Shown here one piece after another: positions 7,733-16,411 of a stretch of DNA of 64,000 nucleotides (positions within the stretch are counted from its first letter, which is position 1; each line of letters starts with the position of its first letter). Position numbers and translations under genes: made by a program. The notes beneath the pieces are model-generated. The model made no database searches, was not told where the DNA came from, and saw nothing but the letters and a program-made list of their open reading frames with translations. The stretch comes from Bradyrhizobium diazoefficiens (GTDB lineage: Bacteria > Pseudomonadota > Alphaproteobacteria > Rhizobiales > Xanthobacteraceae): NCBI RefSeq assembly GCF_018131185.1, contig NZ_JAFCJE010000001.1, forward strand, positions 1-64,000, written 5' to 3'.

Positions 7733-8962
7733 CTAGGCGCCGCTATGGAGATCGGCTTTCGCAAGCCAAGGCGGAAAGCAGTCTTCCTCGTCGACCAGTT
7801 CTGAATGCACCTGAGAGGGACAGGAGTCCGTCAGGCATAGATCAAGCCTTCTGCGCAGATCGTCGGCATCAATATCCGTCCCGATGAAAACGAGCTCCTG
7901 CTTGCGATCGCAATATCTGGGGTCCCAGGAGGCCTCTAGCTCGCTGCGCCATAGCGGATCACTGGGCCAAAGGGTCTTGCCGATCGCCGACCACCACCAG
8001 CGTTTTCCGGTCGTCCGCACGAGAGCGCCGCATTGACTGAGTTCGCCGACCCATCGGGGGCGGCTTGCAAGCCAGAAGAAGCCTTTGGCTCGCAAGACCC
8101 CGTTCCAGGGACTGGCGATGAATTCTGAAAGCCGGGTTGGATCAAACGGGCGCCGTGCACGATAGACGAAGCTCGAAATGCCGTACTCCTCCGTTTCGGG
8201 AACATGGTCCCTGAAGCCCTCGAGCTCTTTCTTCCAGAGCGGATGCATTCGTGCTCGCTCGGCGTCAAACCGGTTGACGTCGATCAGATCTCGAAGGCTC
8301 ACACGTCCGAAGTCAGCCTCGAGTATCGTCGCGTCAGAGTTCAACCCGCGCACAATCGAGTACGCTGAGCGGCGCTGGTCGATGCGGGCCGACGAGATCT
8401 TGTTCAGGATGATCGTGTCAGCGAACTCGATCTGATCAGCCAGGAGCTCAACGATGGTGCGCTTGTCGTCCGACGCTACGGTCTCCCTGGAGTTGAGAAA
8501 GTCCCGCGACCAAAAGTTCTGTGAAATCTGGGCCGTGTCGATGACGGTGACCATATTGTCGATAAAGGCGACATCATCCAGGCTCAAGCCATGTTCATCT
8601 CGATAGGCAAATGCCGCCGCGATCGGCAGCGGTTCGGAGATGCCCGTTGCTTCGATGACGAGATTGTCAAACCGAGCCTGTTTCGCAAGTTTCCTGGCTT
8701 CGTCGATGAGATCTCCGCGAAGCGTACAGCAGATGCAGCCATTGCTCAGTTCAACCAGCGTTTCCTCGGTGCGGGACAGCTGCGCAGTTCCAGATTTGAT
8801 CAGTGCAGCGTCGATATTCACCGCCGACATGTCATTGACGATGACCGCGATCCGCCGTCCAACCCGGTTCAGCAGCAGCGCGTTCAGCAAGGTCGTCTTG
8901 CCGGCGCCGAGAAAGCCGGACAGGACAGTCACCGGAAGCTTTCGCCGCGTTAGCCCCAACAT
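7733..8962 (-). CDS. COG0523 GTPase, YciC/ZagA-like metallochaperone
   Basis: A 409-residue G3E-family P-loop GTPase. Walker A is SGFLGAGKT (residues 15-23), the metal-binding CICC motif is at 76-79, and a TGISEP motif follows. The C-terminal CobW_C domain contains PETEEYGISSFVY and LVFIGTD, which strongly resemble the Bacillus YciC/ZagA subgroup linked to zinc limitation. The guanine-specificity motif is NKIS rather than the usual NKxD. No His-rich loop is seen. It lies 115 bases downstream of the zinc-ribbon protein at 9078-9569 on the same strand. I see no Zur-like operator by eye, so a zinc role is an inference from the family. Confidence 0.85.
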   Translation of the reverse strand: MLGLTRRKLPVTVLSGFLGAGKTTLLNALLLNRVGRRIAVIVNDMSAVNIDAALIKSGTAQLSRTEETLVELSNGCICCTLRGDLIDEARKLAKQARFDNLVIEATGISEPLPIAAAFAYRDEHGLSLDDVAFIDNMVTVIDTAQISQNFWSRDFLNSRETVASDDKRTIVELLADQIEFADTIILNKISSARIDQRRSAYSIVRGLNSDATILEADFGRVSLRDLIDVNRFDAERARMHPLWKKELEGFRDHVPETEEYGISSFVYRARRPFDPTRLSEFIASPWNGVLRAKGFFWLASRPRWVGELSQCGALVRTTGKRWWWSAIGKTLWPSDPLWRSELEASWDPRYCDRKQELVFIGTDIDADDLRRRLDLCLTDSCPSQVHSELVDEEDCFPPWLAKADLHSGA

Positions 8963-9077
8963 CGAAGACGCCTTCTGCTGCAGTGATTCGGTGCGTTGCA
9001 GAGACCTGCCGCCTCGTCGAAGGGCCGCAGATCATTGCTCGAGCGACGTGGCCCTCCGGCTACGCCGGATCGAGCGA

Positions 9078-9569
9078 CTACTCCGCGGCAATGGATGTCG
9101 GCACCGGAGCGACATCCTTGAAGACCGCCGTACTGTTTCCGGTTTCCGCCATCACCGGAAAAATGAACCCGCATTTGGGGCAGGGTTGGGCGAGGGCGGC
9201 TTGCTCCTGGGCGACATCGAACGGCGTATCGGAGATATGGGCGCAAGCCGGGCAGACGCGAATGAGGCGGGCGTTCTTGTATTCGAAGTTGACGATGATG
9301 TCTTCCATGATCGCGCCGGTACGGACAGCCCACTCCTTGGCGTGCTTGTGGTACGTGTCCATGTGCCAGTCTTTCAGAGCTTCGAAGCTGGTCCAGAAAC
9401 TGACCTCGTTGTACCAGTGTGGATCGTCCGGATGCACCCACCATGTCAAATGCAGAAACCCCGGAAGTTTCTTCAGGTGATGACGCACGTTGGAGAAAAC
9501 CATCTGGAATTTCTTGTAGCCGTCCTCACTCGAGAACCGCACGCGTTGCATGCTTTGATAAACCGCCAT
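9078..9569 (-). CDS. monooxygenase-like (ABM-type) domain with C-terminal zinc ribbon
   Basis: A 163-residue protein. Residues 1 to about 95 resemble the ferredoxin-like fold of antibiotic-biosynthesis-monooxygenase-type proteins, with the aromatic-rich segments LHLTWWVHPDD, YNEVSFWTSFEALKDWH and a YHKHAKEWA helix. The C-terminal part has CPAC near residue 107 and CPKCGF near residue 136, a likely zinc ribbon. The combination is unusual and the function is unknown. It sits between a MocR regulator and a YciC-type COG0523 GTPase, so a metal-related role is plausible but unproven. GGGGAGG about 25 bases upstream of the start is not well spaced; the start is chosen from the conserved N-terminus. 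Confidence 0.65.
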   Translation of the reverse strand: MAVYQSMQRVRFSSEDGYKKFQMVFSNVRHHLKKLPGFLHLTWWVHPDDPHWYNEVSFWTSFEALKDWHMDTYHKHAKEWAVRTGAIMEDIIVNFEYKNARLIRVCPACAHISDTPFDVAQEQAALAQPCPKCGFIFPVMAETGNSTAVFKDVAPVPTSIAAE

Positions 9570-9632
9570 GGATAGTCTCCCTCGCTACGATCTATGCTGA
9601 GGGGAGGCTAAGGGTGATTTCCGAGAAAGGCT

Positions 9633-9663
9633 TGGACCAGCGGCGCGGTTTAGAATTGGTCCA
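9633..9663. promoter_or_regulatory. candidate operator: TGGACCA-N17-TGGTCCA
   Basis: A 7-bp inverted repeat (9633-9639 and 9657-9663, centres 24 bases apart) lies in the gap between the MocR gene and the monooxygenase-like gene, upstream of the latter. It may be a binding site for the adjacent regulator. This is a visual observation only. Confidence 0.35.
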
Positions 9664-9708
9664 GGGCTGGGGCGGGATGAAGTTGCTCCGACAGCGGCAC
9701 CCGATCCG

Positions 9709-11196
9709 CTAGGTCACATGGTCTTTGATTGCCGCAGCAACACGCGCGATCGCCTCGCGGATTTCGCCTTCCGACAATGCCGTGTAGCCAAGGACGAGTG
9801 TCCGGTCGCGTAATTGTGCTTTACCGTACTCGTGGGCCGCCGCTTTCGAAAGTGGATAGAGTCCCACGCCACGGCTGAGCGCGACACGCTGTATTTCATC
9901 CGCCGCGGGCAGATCGGGGGGCAACGTCCACATCATGTGCATGCCACATTCGCGGCCTGAAAGGACGCCACCCGGGAAGTGATGCTCGATCGCATCGACC
10001 AGGGCATCCCGAGCAGCCATGTACGATCGCCGGATACGACGAAGATGCCGAAGGAACGCGCCTTCTTGCAGGAAATCCGCGAGTACCGCCTGTTCGAGCC
10101 AGGGCGCGCCATTATCGAGTAAAGCCTTCACGATCCGTGCCTGCTCGAGCAGATGGCGCGGAACAACCGCGTAGCCGATCCTGATTCCAGCGCCGATCGA
10201 TTTGGAAAACGTGCCCAGGTAGATGACGTGTCCTCGGCGATCCAGCCCGGCAAGCGCGGTCAGAGGAGGTCCATCGTACCGAAAGTCGCTGTCGTAGTCG
10301 TCCTCGATGACATAGCTTCCTGTTTGATAGGCCCAGCTCAGCAGGTGAAGCCTGCGGTCGAGGCTCATGGTGCAGCCCGTTGGAAATTGATGCGACGGCG
10401 TGACATAGATCAGGTTGCCGCGAAATTCTTCGAGTTGAGAAACGATCAACCCATGATCGTCCACCCGAACGGGGTGTATATGAGCGCCGTAACTGCTGAA
10501 CAAAAAAGCTGCGCCCTGATAGCAGGGGTTCTCGATGGCAACGCCGGTGTCTCCGGTCCCGTTGACGAAGACGCGTGCCAGCAGATTGAGTGCCCCTTGA
10601 ATGCCTGAGGTGATCAGGACTTGGTCGGCATCCGCCTCGATGCCGCGCGTTGTCCGCAAATGGTCGCTGATTGCCGCGCGTAGCGCACCGAGCCCGCATG
10701 GATCGCCATATTGGGTTTGAATACCGTGCGCAAAGGCCAGATGGCGCGCGGTGGCGTTGCGCCAAAAGCTCGTCGGAAAGCTGTCGGCGTGCGGGCGGCC
10801 GACAAAAAAGTCGAACCGCGGTCGCGCGCGCTGTTCCGTCCAAAGCACAGGTGCGCGTCCTGAAAATCCCGGATTCTTTCCAAGACGAATGCGTTGTGCC
10901 TTCGATGTCACGGTCGAGTAACCGGATTGGATCAGGACGGCGGCATCTGGAAGCCTGTCGTTGACGAAGATGCCGGCCTTGGTCTTTGAGTTGATATAGT
11001 CCTCGGCAGCAAGTCGCTCGTAAGCCAGCACGACCGTGTTGCGGGCGATGCCCAGTTGCTCCGAGAGACTTCGCGAGGATGGCAGCTGCTTCCCGGCTTT
11101 GAGAATCCCGCTCAAGATCTGGGATCGGATCGATTCATAGATCTGGATTTGCAAGGGGCGCCCAGCGGCGCGGTCGATGCTGATCAGGGGCTGCAT
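9709..11196 (-). CDS. MocR-type (GntR-HTH plus aminotransferase-fold) transcriptional regulator
   Basis: A 495-residue protein. Residues 10-80 are a GntR winged helix (LQIQIYESIRSQILSG, LPSSRSLSEQLGIARNTVVLAYERL). Residues of about 120-490 form a class I aminotransferase fold with the PLP-site segments EDDYDSDFRYDG and GTFSKSIGAGIRIGY, whose lysine would bind PLP. MocR proteins usually sense PLP, an amino acid or an amine and control a nearby divergent gene. Here the divergent gene is the two-cupin protein starting 364 bases away, and the monooxygenase-like and COG0523 genes lie downstream on the same strand. The ligand is unknown. Confidence 0.9.
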   Translation of the reverse strand: MQPLISIDRAAGRPLQIQIYESIRSQILSGILKAGKQLPSSRSLSEQLGIARNTVVLAYERLAAEDYINSKTKAGIFVNDRLPDAAVLIQSGYSTVTSKAQRIRLGKNPGFSGRAPVLWTEQRARPRFDFFVGRPHADSFPTSFWRNATARHLAFAHGIQTQYGDPCGLGALRAAISDHLRTTRGIEADADQVLITSGIQGALNLLARVFVNGTGDTGVAIENPCYQGAAFLFSSYGAHIHPVRVDDHGLIVSQLEEFRGNLIYVTPSHQFPTGCTMSLDRRLHLLSWAYQTGSYVIEDDYDSDFRYDGPPLTALAGLDRRGHVIYLGTFSKSIGAGIRIGYAVVPRHLLEQARIVKALLDNGAPWLEQAVLADFLQEGAFLRHLRRIRRSYMAARDALVDAIEHHFPGGVLSGRECGMHMMWTLPPDLPAADEIQRVALSRGVGLYPLSKAAAHEYGKAQLRDRTLVLGYTALSEGEIREAIARVAAAIKDHVT

Positions 11197-11559
11197 TGAG
11201 TGTCTCTCGTGTCAGACCTGTTCGTCATAGGTCTCCAGCAGTGCTCCTTGGCGCTCATGGGATTCGAATTCGGCCCCATCCAAAGGTCAACTGGGCGCGC
11301 TACCAATCCTCGGCATCGTTTCCCATCCAACCTCCGGGGTCAATGCGGCGGCCGTTTCGGCGCAGTGAGCGCAATTCTGGCTCCATCGCAAATATCGAAG
11401 CAGGACCTACGGCCGAGCTGGGAGTGTGTTGTTAGATGCGTTTCCGGCCGACCTGCCAGTCCGACGGCAAAAGAAGATCAAGCCGTGGCGGATGCCTCGG
11501 CGAAGGTCGCCGCAACACAACTTGCAATCGTAGGGACACACCAGAAGGAGGAGGCAAAG
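11197..11559. other. intergenic region between MocR regulator and bicupin gene
   Basis: 363 bases with no convincing gene; the open frames crossing it have poor codon use and no ribosome sites. It contains a 6-bp inverted repeat AGACCT-N9-AGGTCT at 11214-11234, 18 bases from the MocR start, which could be an autoregulatory operator. No promoter motif is clear by eye. The AAGGAGGAGG ribosome site of the cupin gene is at 11545-11554. Confidence 0.5.
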
Positions 11560-12426
11560 ATGTCGACGAAGTCGAATTTGGCCAAAGTAATCGCACCGCG
11601 CCATGTGGTGCACGGCGGCGTTCAGAATCCGCCGGCAGATCAATGGGCGCCCTTCGAATGGGTGGAGCCCCGCCTTGGCAAGCAGGTTCATGGCGAAATC
11701 ACCGTTGTTCGTCCGGAAGGCGTGTCCGGTTCGTTGTCCGCCGGATTCTGGAGGACTGGCCCTACGTCGCCCGGGGCCTCCCGCGCTGGATCGCACAAGA
11801 TCGTCTATTCGTCCCCGCTCGGCGATGAAACAGCGTGCGTTATCGACGGCACAGCCACCCTCACGGTGCCGGAGACCGGCCAGCGGTATCGGGTGGGGCC
11901 GGGTTCGATCATCAGTTCACCAAAGGGCCTGGAGGTCCACTGGGAGATCGACGCGCCTTCGTTCAAGAAATATTGGTGCATCTGGAACGGGACGCAGCCG
12001 ACGGCCAATGCGTCAAAGGAACTGAAGATCAGCCACGTCAGCGACAATCCGGAGGAATGGCAGGACTATCATTTCACCGAGCCGAAGGAAGGGGAGCTGG
12101 TCGCCGGCGAACTGTATTTCATTCGCTCGTCCGGCTCTACGGGCACGATGATGAGCGGCGTCTGGCGGTCCGGCAAGGGGATCGCCGGCTCATCGGTGGA
12201 CGAGAAAGGAACGCTGGTCACCCCCTACACCGGTACGCTGGGCGACGAGACGATTCTGCTGCTCGAGGGCGAGGTGGACGTCGTGGAGACCGAGAGCGGA
12301 AAGAAGCACTCGTTCAAGGCTGGTGACCTGATCGGACTGACTTCCGGGATGCACGTCACCTGGACTTCCAAAGGTCCGTTTACAAAGAAACTGTGGGTGA
12401 TAACCCGCGACGCCCTGATCGAATGA
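11560..12426 (+). CDS. two-domain cupin protein (Cupin_3/EutQ-like)
   Basis: A 288-residue bicupin with no signal peptide. The first cupin spans about residues 40-140 and contains CVIDGTATLTVPETG and GPGSIISSPKGLEVHWEI. The second spans about 165-285 and contains LLEGEVDVVETESG and KAGDLIGLTSGMHVTW. The pattern of a short beta-barrel with G-x-Lys-Pro-like turns resembles the Cupin_3 group, which often lacks the full metal-binding His set; a possible retained histidine is in each final strand. The start at 11560 is fixed by a very strong ribosome site. It is divergent from the MocR regulator, its probable controller. Substrate unknown. Confidence 0.75.
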   Translation: MSTKSNLAKVIAPRHVVHGGVQNPPADQWAPFEWVEPRLGKQVHGEITVVRPEGVSGSLSAGFWRTGPTSPGASRAGSHKIVYSSPLGDETACVIDGTATLTVPETGQRYRVGPGSIISSPKGLEVHWEIDAPSFKKYWCIWNGTQPTANASKELKISHVSDNPEEWQDYHFTEPKEGELVAGELYFIRSSGSTGTMMSGVWRSGKGIAGSSVDEKGTLVTPYTGTLGDETILLLEGEVDVVETESGKKHSFKAGDLIGLTSGMHVTWTSKGPFTKKLWVITRDALIE

Positions 12427-12533
12427 CTGGGTTGGCGACGGTGGCCGTCCCGGCCGGTCTGGTTGAGGATGGCTACCGTCCGCCTTCATGTTCATCGCGC
12501 ACCCAGGTCATGATGATTGGAAGACAACCGTCA

Positions 12534-14447
12534 TCAGGCTTCGGGACGAGGGGCTTGCTCCAAGCGGATCCCGAATCTCTGAAGCGCGTTCGCGATGTCG
12601 CTCGCATTGAACGGCTTGGTCAGGATCTCCAGACGGGCGTCGTCTGCGAAGCGCGCGCGGATGTCGTCCTTGGCATAGCCGGTGGTCAAAATGACCGGCA
12701 GGTCGGGACGTGAAGCTCTGATCTCCCGGATCAATTCGTGCCCGGGACGGTCAGGCAAGCCGAGATCGACGATAGCTGCCGCAAATTGCGTGCCGCTGCC
12801 CTGAAACTTGGCAAGAGCTTCCCTGAAACTGGCGGCGGTTTCTGTCTGCAAACCGTGCTCGGCGAGCCCTTCGACCAGAAAGATCTGCAGCAGGAACTCG
12901 TCCTCGACCAAGAGAATCCGGGCCCCGACCGGGGCGCCGATTGGCCCCGAATCCAGCGCCTTGCGCACGCGTGTCGCGAGCGCGACAAAGGAAAAGGGCT
13001 TGATGAGAAGGTCGATGTCCGGAGCAAGCCGGCCTTCGTGAATCAGGGAGTTATCGGCGTAAGCGGACGTGATCAATACCCGAAGCGACGGACGCATCAG
13101 TCGCGCTTGCTCCGCCAAACCTTTTCCATCGATGCCGCCCGGCAGGCCAAGATCGGTAAAGAGCAAATCGACGTTCGGCTGGCATTGAAGGACCTCGAGC
13201 GCGGCTCTGGCGTCGGCGGCTTCGAATACGGCATAGCCGAGCTCTCGCAAGCTGCCAACCGCGTACTGGCGAACACCCTTGTCGTCTTCTACGACGAGGA
13301 TCGTCTCGACGGCTCTCGCTGCCGGAACGGGCGCCGCTTCTTGCGGCTGAACGGTCCGGGGTTCGGCCGCGTCGGGACGTCTGGCCGCCTTCGGCAGATA
13401 GATCCCGACCGTCGTTCCGACATCCGGCTGGCTGAAGACTTCCACGTAACCGCCGCTCTGCCGGGCGAAGCCGTAGACCTGGCTCAGCCCCAGGCCGGTC
13501 CCACGTCCATCGGTCTTGGTCGTGAAGAACGGTTCGAAGACGTGTCGGAGCACCTCGGGTGGCATGCCGCTGCCGGAATCGGCGATCGAGATCAGCACGT
13601 GAGGCCCTGCCTTGGTCTCGCTCTCCGCTGCCTCGGGATCGACGCCGAGCTCGATATTCGCCGTCTCGATGATGAGCTCGCCGCCCGAGGGCATGGCGTC
13701 TCGCGCGTTGACCGCAAGGTTCAGGATCGCCGCCTCCAGTTCGGTCGGGTCAGCTTCCACCGGCCAGAGACCTGCTCCGATCCTGGCGCGAACGATGATC
13801 CTTTCTCCGAGCGTGCGCTGGAGCAGATCCGTCATTCTGCTGATGACGGCGTCGAGGTCCAGGAGCCGGGGCTCCAGCGGCTTGCGTCGCGCGAATGCCA
13901 GCAACCGCTCGGTGAGAACCGCGGCCTGTTGAGCGCCCCGCGTCGCATTTCCGAGAGCACGCACCACGACAGGATCGAGATCGGCGAAGCGCCGCTGCAC
14001 GCTCTCGAGATTGCCCAGAACCACGGTGAGAAGGTTGTTGAAATCATGCGCGATGCCTGCCGTCAGCCGGCCGATCGCCTCCATCTTCGCCGAATGCCGC
14101 AGTCGCTCCTCCAGGGCCCTGCGCGCCGAAATATCGCGAAGACTGACGAGACGGGCGGGCCGCTGATCCCAGCTGGTCTCCACGACGCGGATCTCGGCGT
14201 CGATCTGTCCGTCTCCCGGCTTGTGAATGGTGATTTCCGTCGTATCGCCGGTGACGAAGGGTATTCCGATTGGCGAGCCGATCAGAGACCCCGACGATCG
14301 GCCAAAGATCCCTTCGGCGGCCGGATTGGCGAACAAGACCATGCCGCTCTCGTCGACCACGATAATGCCATCGGCATTCTTCTCGATGAGAAACCTCATC
14401 TCGGTCTGATCGATGCCAGAACTGCTGGCCGCACCGGTCAACTTCAT
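12534..14447 (-). CDS. PAS hybrid histidine kinase with two receiver domains (Kai-linked)
   Basis: A 637-residue cytoplasmic sensor kinase with no membrane segment. A PAS domain (about 14-108) is followed by a HisKA domain with the phospho-acceptor His134 in IAHDFNNLL, an HATPase domain (N box NLAVNARDAMP, G boxes DSGSGMP and GRGTGLGL) and two receiver domains. The predicted phospho-Asp residues are D432 (TDLGLPGG) and D561 (VDLGLPDRPG). It lies 52 bases after kaiC in the order kaiB-kaiC-kinase. It lacks the KaiB-like sensor domain of cyanobacterial SasA, so any coupling to KaiC must use another surface. The open frame extends to 14603; the ATG at 14447 with CGAGG upstream is preferred because it lies outside kaiC. 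Confidence 0.88.
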   Translation of the reverse strand: MKLTGAASSSGIDQTEMRFLIEKNADGIIVVDESGMVLFANPAAEGIFGRSSGSLIGSPIGIPFVTGDTTEITIHKPGDGQIDAEIRVVETSWDQRPARLVSLRDISARRALEERLRHSAKMEAIGRLTAGIAHDFNNLLTVVLGNLESVQRRFADLDPVVVRALGNATRGAQQAAVLTERLLAFARRKPLEPRLLDLDAVISRMTDLLQRTLGERIIVRARIGAGLWPVEADPTELEAAILNLAVNARDAMPSGGELIIETANIELGVDPEAAESETKAGPHVLISIADSGSGMPPEVLRHVFEPFFTTKTDGRGTGLGLSQVYGFARQSGGYVEVFSQPDVGTTVGIYLPKAARRPDAAEPRTVQPQEAAPVPAARAVETILVVEDDKGVRQYAVGSLRELGYAVFEAADARAALEVLQCQPNVDLLFTDLGLPGGIDGKGLAEQARLMRPSLRVLITSAYADNSLIHEGRLAPDIDLLIKPFSFVALATRVRKALDSGPIGAPVGARILLVEDEFLLQIFLVEGLAEHGLQTETAASFREALAKFQGSGTQFAAAIVDLGLPDRPGHELIREIRASRPDLPVILTTGYAKDDIRARFADDARLEILTKPFNASDIANALQRFGIRLEQAPRPEA

Positions 14448-14499
14448 CGTGCATGCCTCGATGTCGTTTATGTCAGCCGGGACCGTTCGCGAACGCGTT

Positions 14500-15966
14500 T
14501 CAATCCCTGAATACATTCGGCGCAGCCTTGAACGCCTCGCCGAGGTGCATGCCGGAACCATCGATGGCAAACCGCCGGATCTCCTTGGCGTGCTCGCTGC
14601 CACGCATCTTGAGCACCATGAGACCCCGGTGCATGGTCTCCTGCTCCTGGATGTATCGCAGCAGGATGATCGAGTCGGTCAAGGTGGAGATATGCTGCTC
14701 GCTGACGCTCTCACCGCCAATGAGAGATTTGCTGGTTGCGGTGCAGAGCCCGGCTATTTCGCGCTTCTTGATGAACGAGGTCAGGCTGATCAGGAATTCG
14801 CGGAAGCCATTGTTCGGCGCGATGCGCTCCAGCGCGGAAAGGCTATCCACGGCGATCCGGTTGGGTTTAAATTCGTCGACCAGGCTTTGAATCGTGAGCA
14901 GGTGATCCGGCAAGCCCTGGGCTTCCGGATAGAGACAGATGATCTTGAGATTGCCCTCGGCTTCCATCCGCGCGAAATCCGTGCCCCAGCCGCTCGCGTT
15001 GCGGAACAATTGGCCCTTGCTTTCCTCGTAGCCGAAGAGAATCGCCTTTTCGCCCGCCGCCACCCCGCCCGCGAGAAAGTTGGTGACCAGGAGGGTCTTG
15101 CCCGTGCCGGTGGCGCCGCTCACGAGCGTGACGCTGTCGCGAAAGAATCCGCCACCGCACATTTCATCAATGGCGGAATTTCCGCTGGTCACACGCACCG
15201 TGCTCGATTCCTGTTCGAGCCGAAGCGACGACAGGGGAACGGCAACCACGCCCCGATTTGCCAGCAGCGTGAACGGTGCCTCGCCTTCGGCGTGATGGCT
15301 ACCGCGCATTTTGAGGACTTCGATCGTTCGCCGCCGCTTCTCCCGATAAAGCACGTTGCGCAAGATCACGACGTTGTCCGCAACGAACTCCTCCAGTCGA
15401 TGGCGCGTGATCTCTCCGTACTCGCTGTTGCGTTCCGCCGTCATCAGCACGGTAAGGCCCGACTTTTTCAGCGCGCTACTGATGTGAAACAGCTCGCGGC
15501 GCAGGATCTTGGGGTCGCCGATGAAGTGGTCGAATAGTTGCGTCAGCGAGTCCAGGACAACGCGTTTGCCACGGACCCCGCGAACCGCGTGCTGGATGCG
15601 CGACAGCAGGCCGGTGAGGTCGAAGTCCCCGATGACGAGTTCGTCGTTGGCCGGTGGGCTTGCGTCTACGAAGGCCAAACGGCCTTCCTTGCGCCACTGC
15701 GCAAGCTCCCACCCGAAACCGCGCATATTGGCTTCGATATCGGCAGGTGGCTCCTCGAAGGTCACCAGCACGCCGTTTTCGCCGAAGGTCGTGATGCCGT
15801 GAGCTAGAAACTGCGTAGCGAAAACCGTCTTTCCGCTTCCGGGCGTGCCGCCGACAACGGTTGTCCGGGCCCGCGGAAGCCCGCCCATGACGAGGTCGTC
15901 GAAGGCCTCCACGCCGGTTTTGACCCGCTCCAACACATCCGGAACATCGCTATCCTGTGCGGTCAT
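14500..15966 (-). CDS. kaiC: circadian clock ATPase/kinase KaiC homologue
   Basis: A 488-residue double RecA-fold protein. CI has Walker A GGTPGSGKT (39-47) and catalytic Glu pair E71-E72. CII has Walker A SGATGTGKT (283-291) and E314-E315. The phosphorylation segment EQHISTLTDS keeps the serine-threonine pair (S427, T428) equivalent to cyanobacterial S431 and T432, with Ser422 at the T426 position. The protein ends soon after the CII core and lacks the A-loop and tail that bind KaiA; no kaiA is present. It overlaps kaiB by 17 bases, and GGGAG before the ATG supports the start. Probably a KaiA-independent timer or stress-related KaiC, as described for purple bacteria. Confidence 0.95.
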   Translation of the reverse strand: MTAQDSDVPDVLERVKTGVEAFDDLVMGGLPRARTTVVGGTPGSGKTVFATQFLAHGITTFGENGVLVTFEEPPADIEANMRGFGWELAQWRKEGRLAFVDASPPANDELVIGDFDLTGLLSRIQHAVRGVRGKRVVLDSLTQLFDHFIGDPKILRRELFHISSALKKSGLTVLMTAERNSEYGEITRHRLEEFVADNVVILRNVLYREKRRRTIEVLKMRGSHHAEGEAPFTLLANRGVVAVPLSSLRLEQESSTVRVTSGNSAIDEMCGGGFFRDSVTLVSGATGTGKTLLVTNFLAGGVAAGEKAILFGYEESKGQLFRNASGWGTDFARMEAEGNLKIICLYPEAQGLPDHLLTIQSLVDEFKPNRIAVDSLSALERIAPNNGFREFLISLTSFIKKREIAGLCTATSKSLIGGESVSEQHISTLTDSIILLRYIQEQETMHRGLMVLKMRGSEHAKEIRRFAIDGSGMHLGEAFKAAPNVFRD

Positions 15967-16249
15967 GCAGGTCTCCCCTTATCTCGATTCCCAGAAATTC
16001 AAGAACCCGCCTCGCATCGCTGAGGTCGCCGACGATGCGTCGCGGACGAACGGAATGTTCGTAGGACAGCGTCGGCGTGGCGATGACGCCCGCCTTCTCG
16101 GCGAGTTCTGGCTTGGTCAGCACGTCGATGATCTCGACGTCCCAGCCTTCGTCCTTGATGATAGCCAGCATGCGGTGAAGGTTTTGCTCTGCCCGGCGAG
16201 AGCTGGCCGAATTTCCGGCGATGTAGAGACGGAGCACGAATTCGGCCAC
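15950..16249 (-). CDS. kaiB: circadian clock protein KaiB homologue
   Basis: A 99-residue thioredoxin-like KaiB. It has FVLRLYIAGNS at the N-terminus, the fold-switch region VEIIDVLTKPELAEKAGVIATPTL, and a VRPRRIVGDLSD segment typical of the family. In cyanobacteria KaiB binds phosphorylated KaiC and is fold-switching. The start is a GTG at 16249. It is the first gene of kaiB-kaiC-kinase, overlapping kaiC by 17 bases, which implies translational coupling. A TACTAA-type dyad lies about 150 bases upstream. Confidence 0.93.
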   Translation of the reverse strand: MAEFVLRLYIAGNSASSRRAEQNLHRMLAIIKDEGWDVEIIDVLTKPELAEKAGVIATPTLSYEHSVRPRRIVGDLSDARRVLEFLGIEIRGDLHDRTG

Positions 16250-16390
16250 AGCGGTGCCTTGTGATCGTTGGACGACCCCCGCCGGTGCCGGAGCGCAGCA
16301 GCGCCCGATGCTACGGAAGCCTCAGCCGAATGAGCCATGAGTTGAGCGCAGGAAACAACGCGAGCAGTTCCCGCGCAAGAGGGCGAGAAA

Positions 16391-16406
16391 TACTAATCGC
16401 TTAGTA
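16391..16406. promoter_or_regulatory. TACTAA-type dyad upstream of kaiB (candidate LuxR-family operator)
   Basis: On the plus strand TACTAA-TCGC-TTAGTA; the 6-bp arms are perfectly symmetrical. It lies between the kaiB start (16249) and the regulator stop codon (16412). A near copy, TACTAA-GTGG-TTAGTT, lies upstream of the regulator gene at 17162-17177. Shared sequence beyond symmetry suggests one protein recognises both sites. Confidence 0.55.
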
Positions 16407-16411
16407 GGAAA

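Noticed and set aside
8963..9077. Zur box upstream of the YciC-like GTPase
   Set aside because: No AT-rich palindrome of the GTTATA/TATAAC type is visible in this gap or upstream of the preceding gene.
16346..16371. EcfG promoter upstream of kaiB
   Set aside because: GGAAC is present on the minus strand (16371-16367), but no CGTT or GTT lies 16-17 bases downstream.
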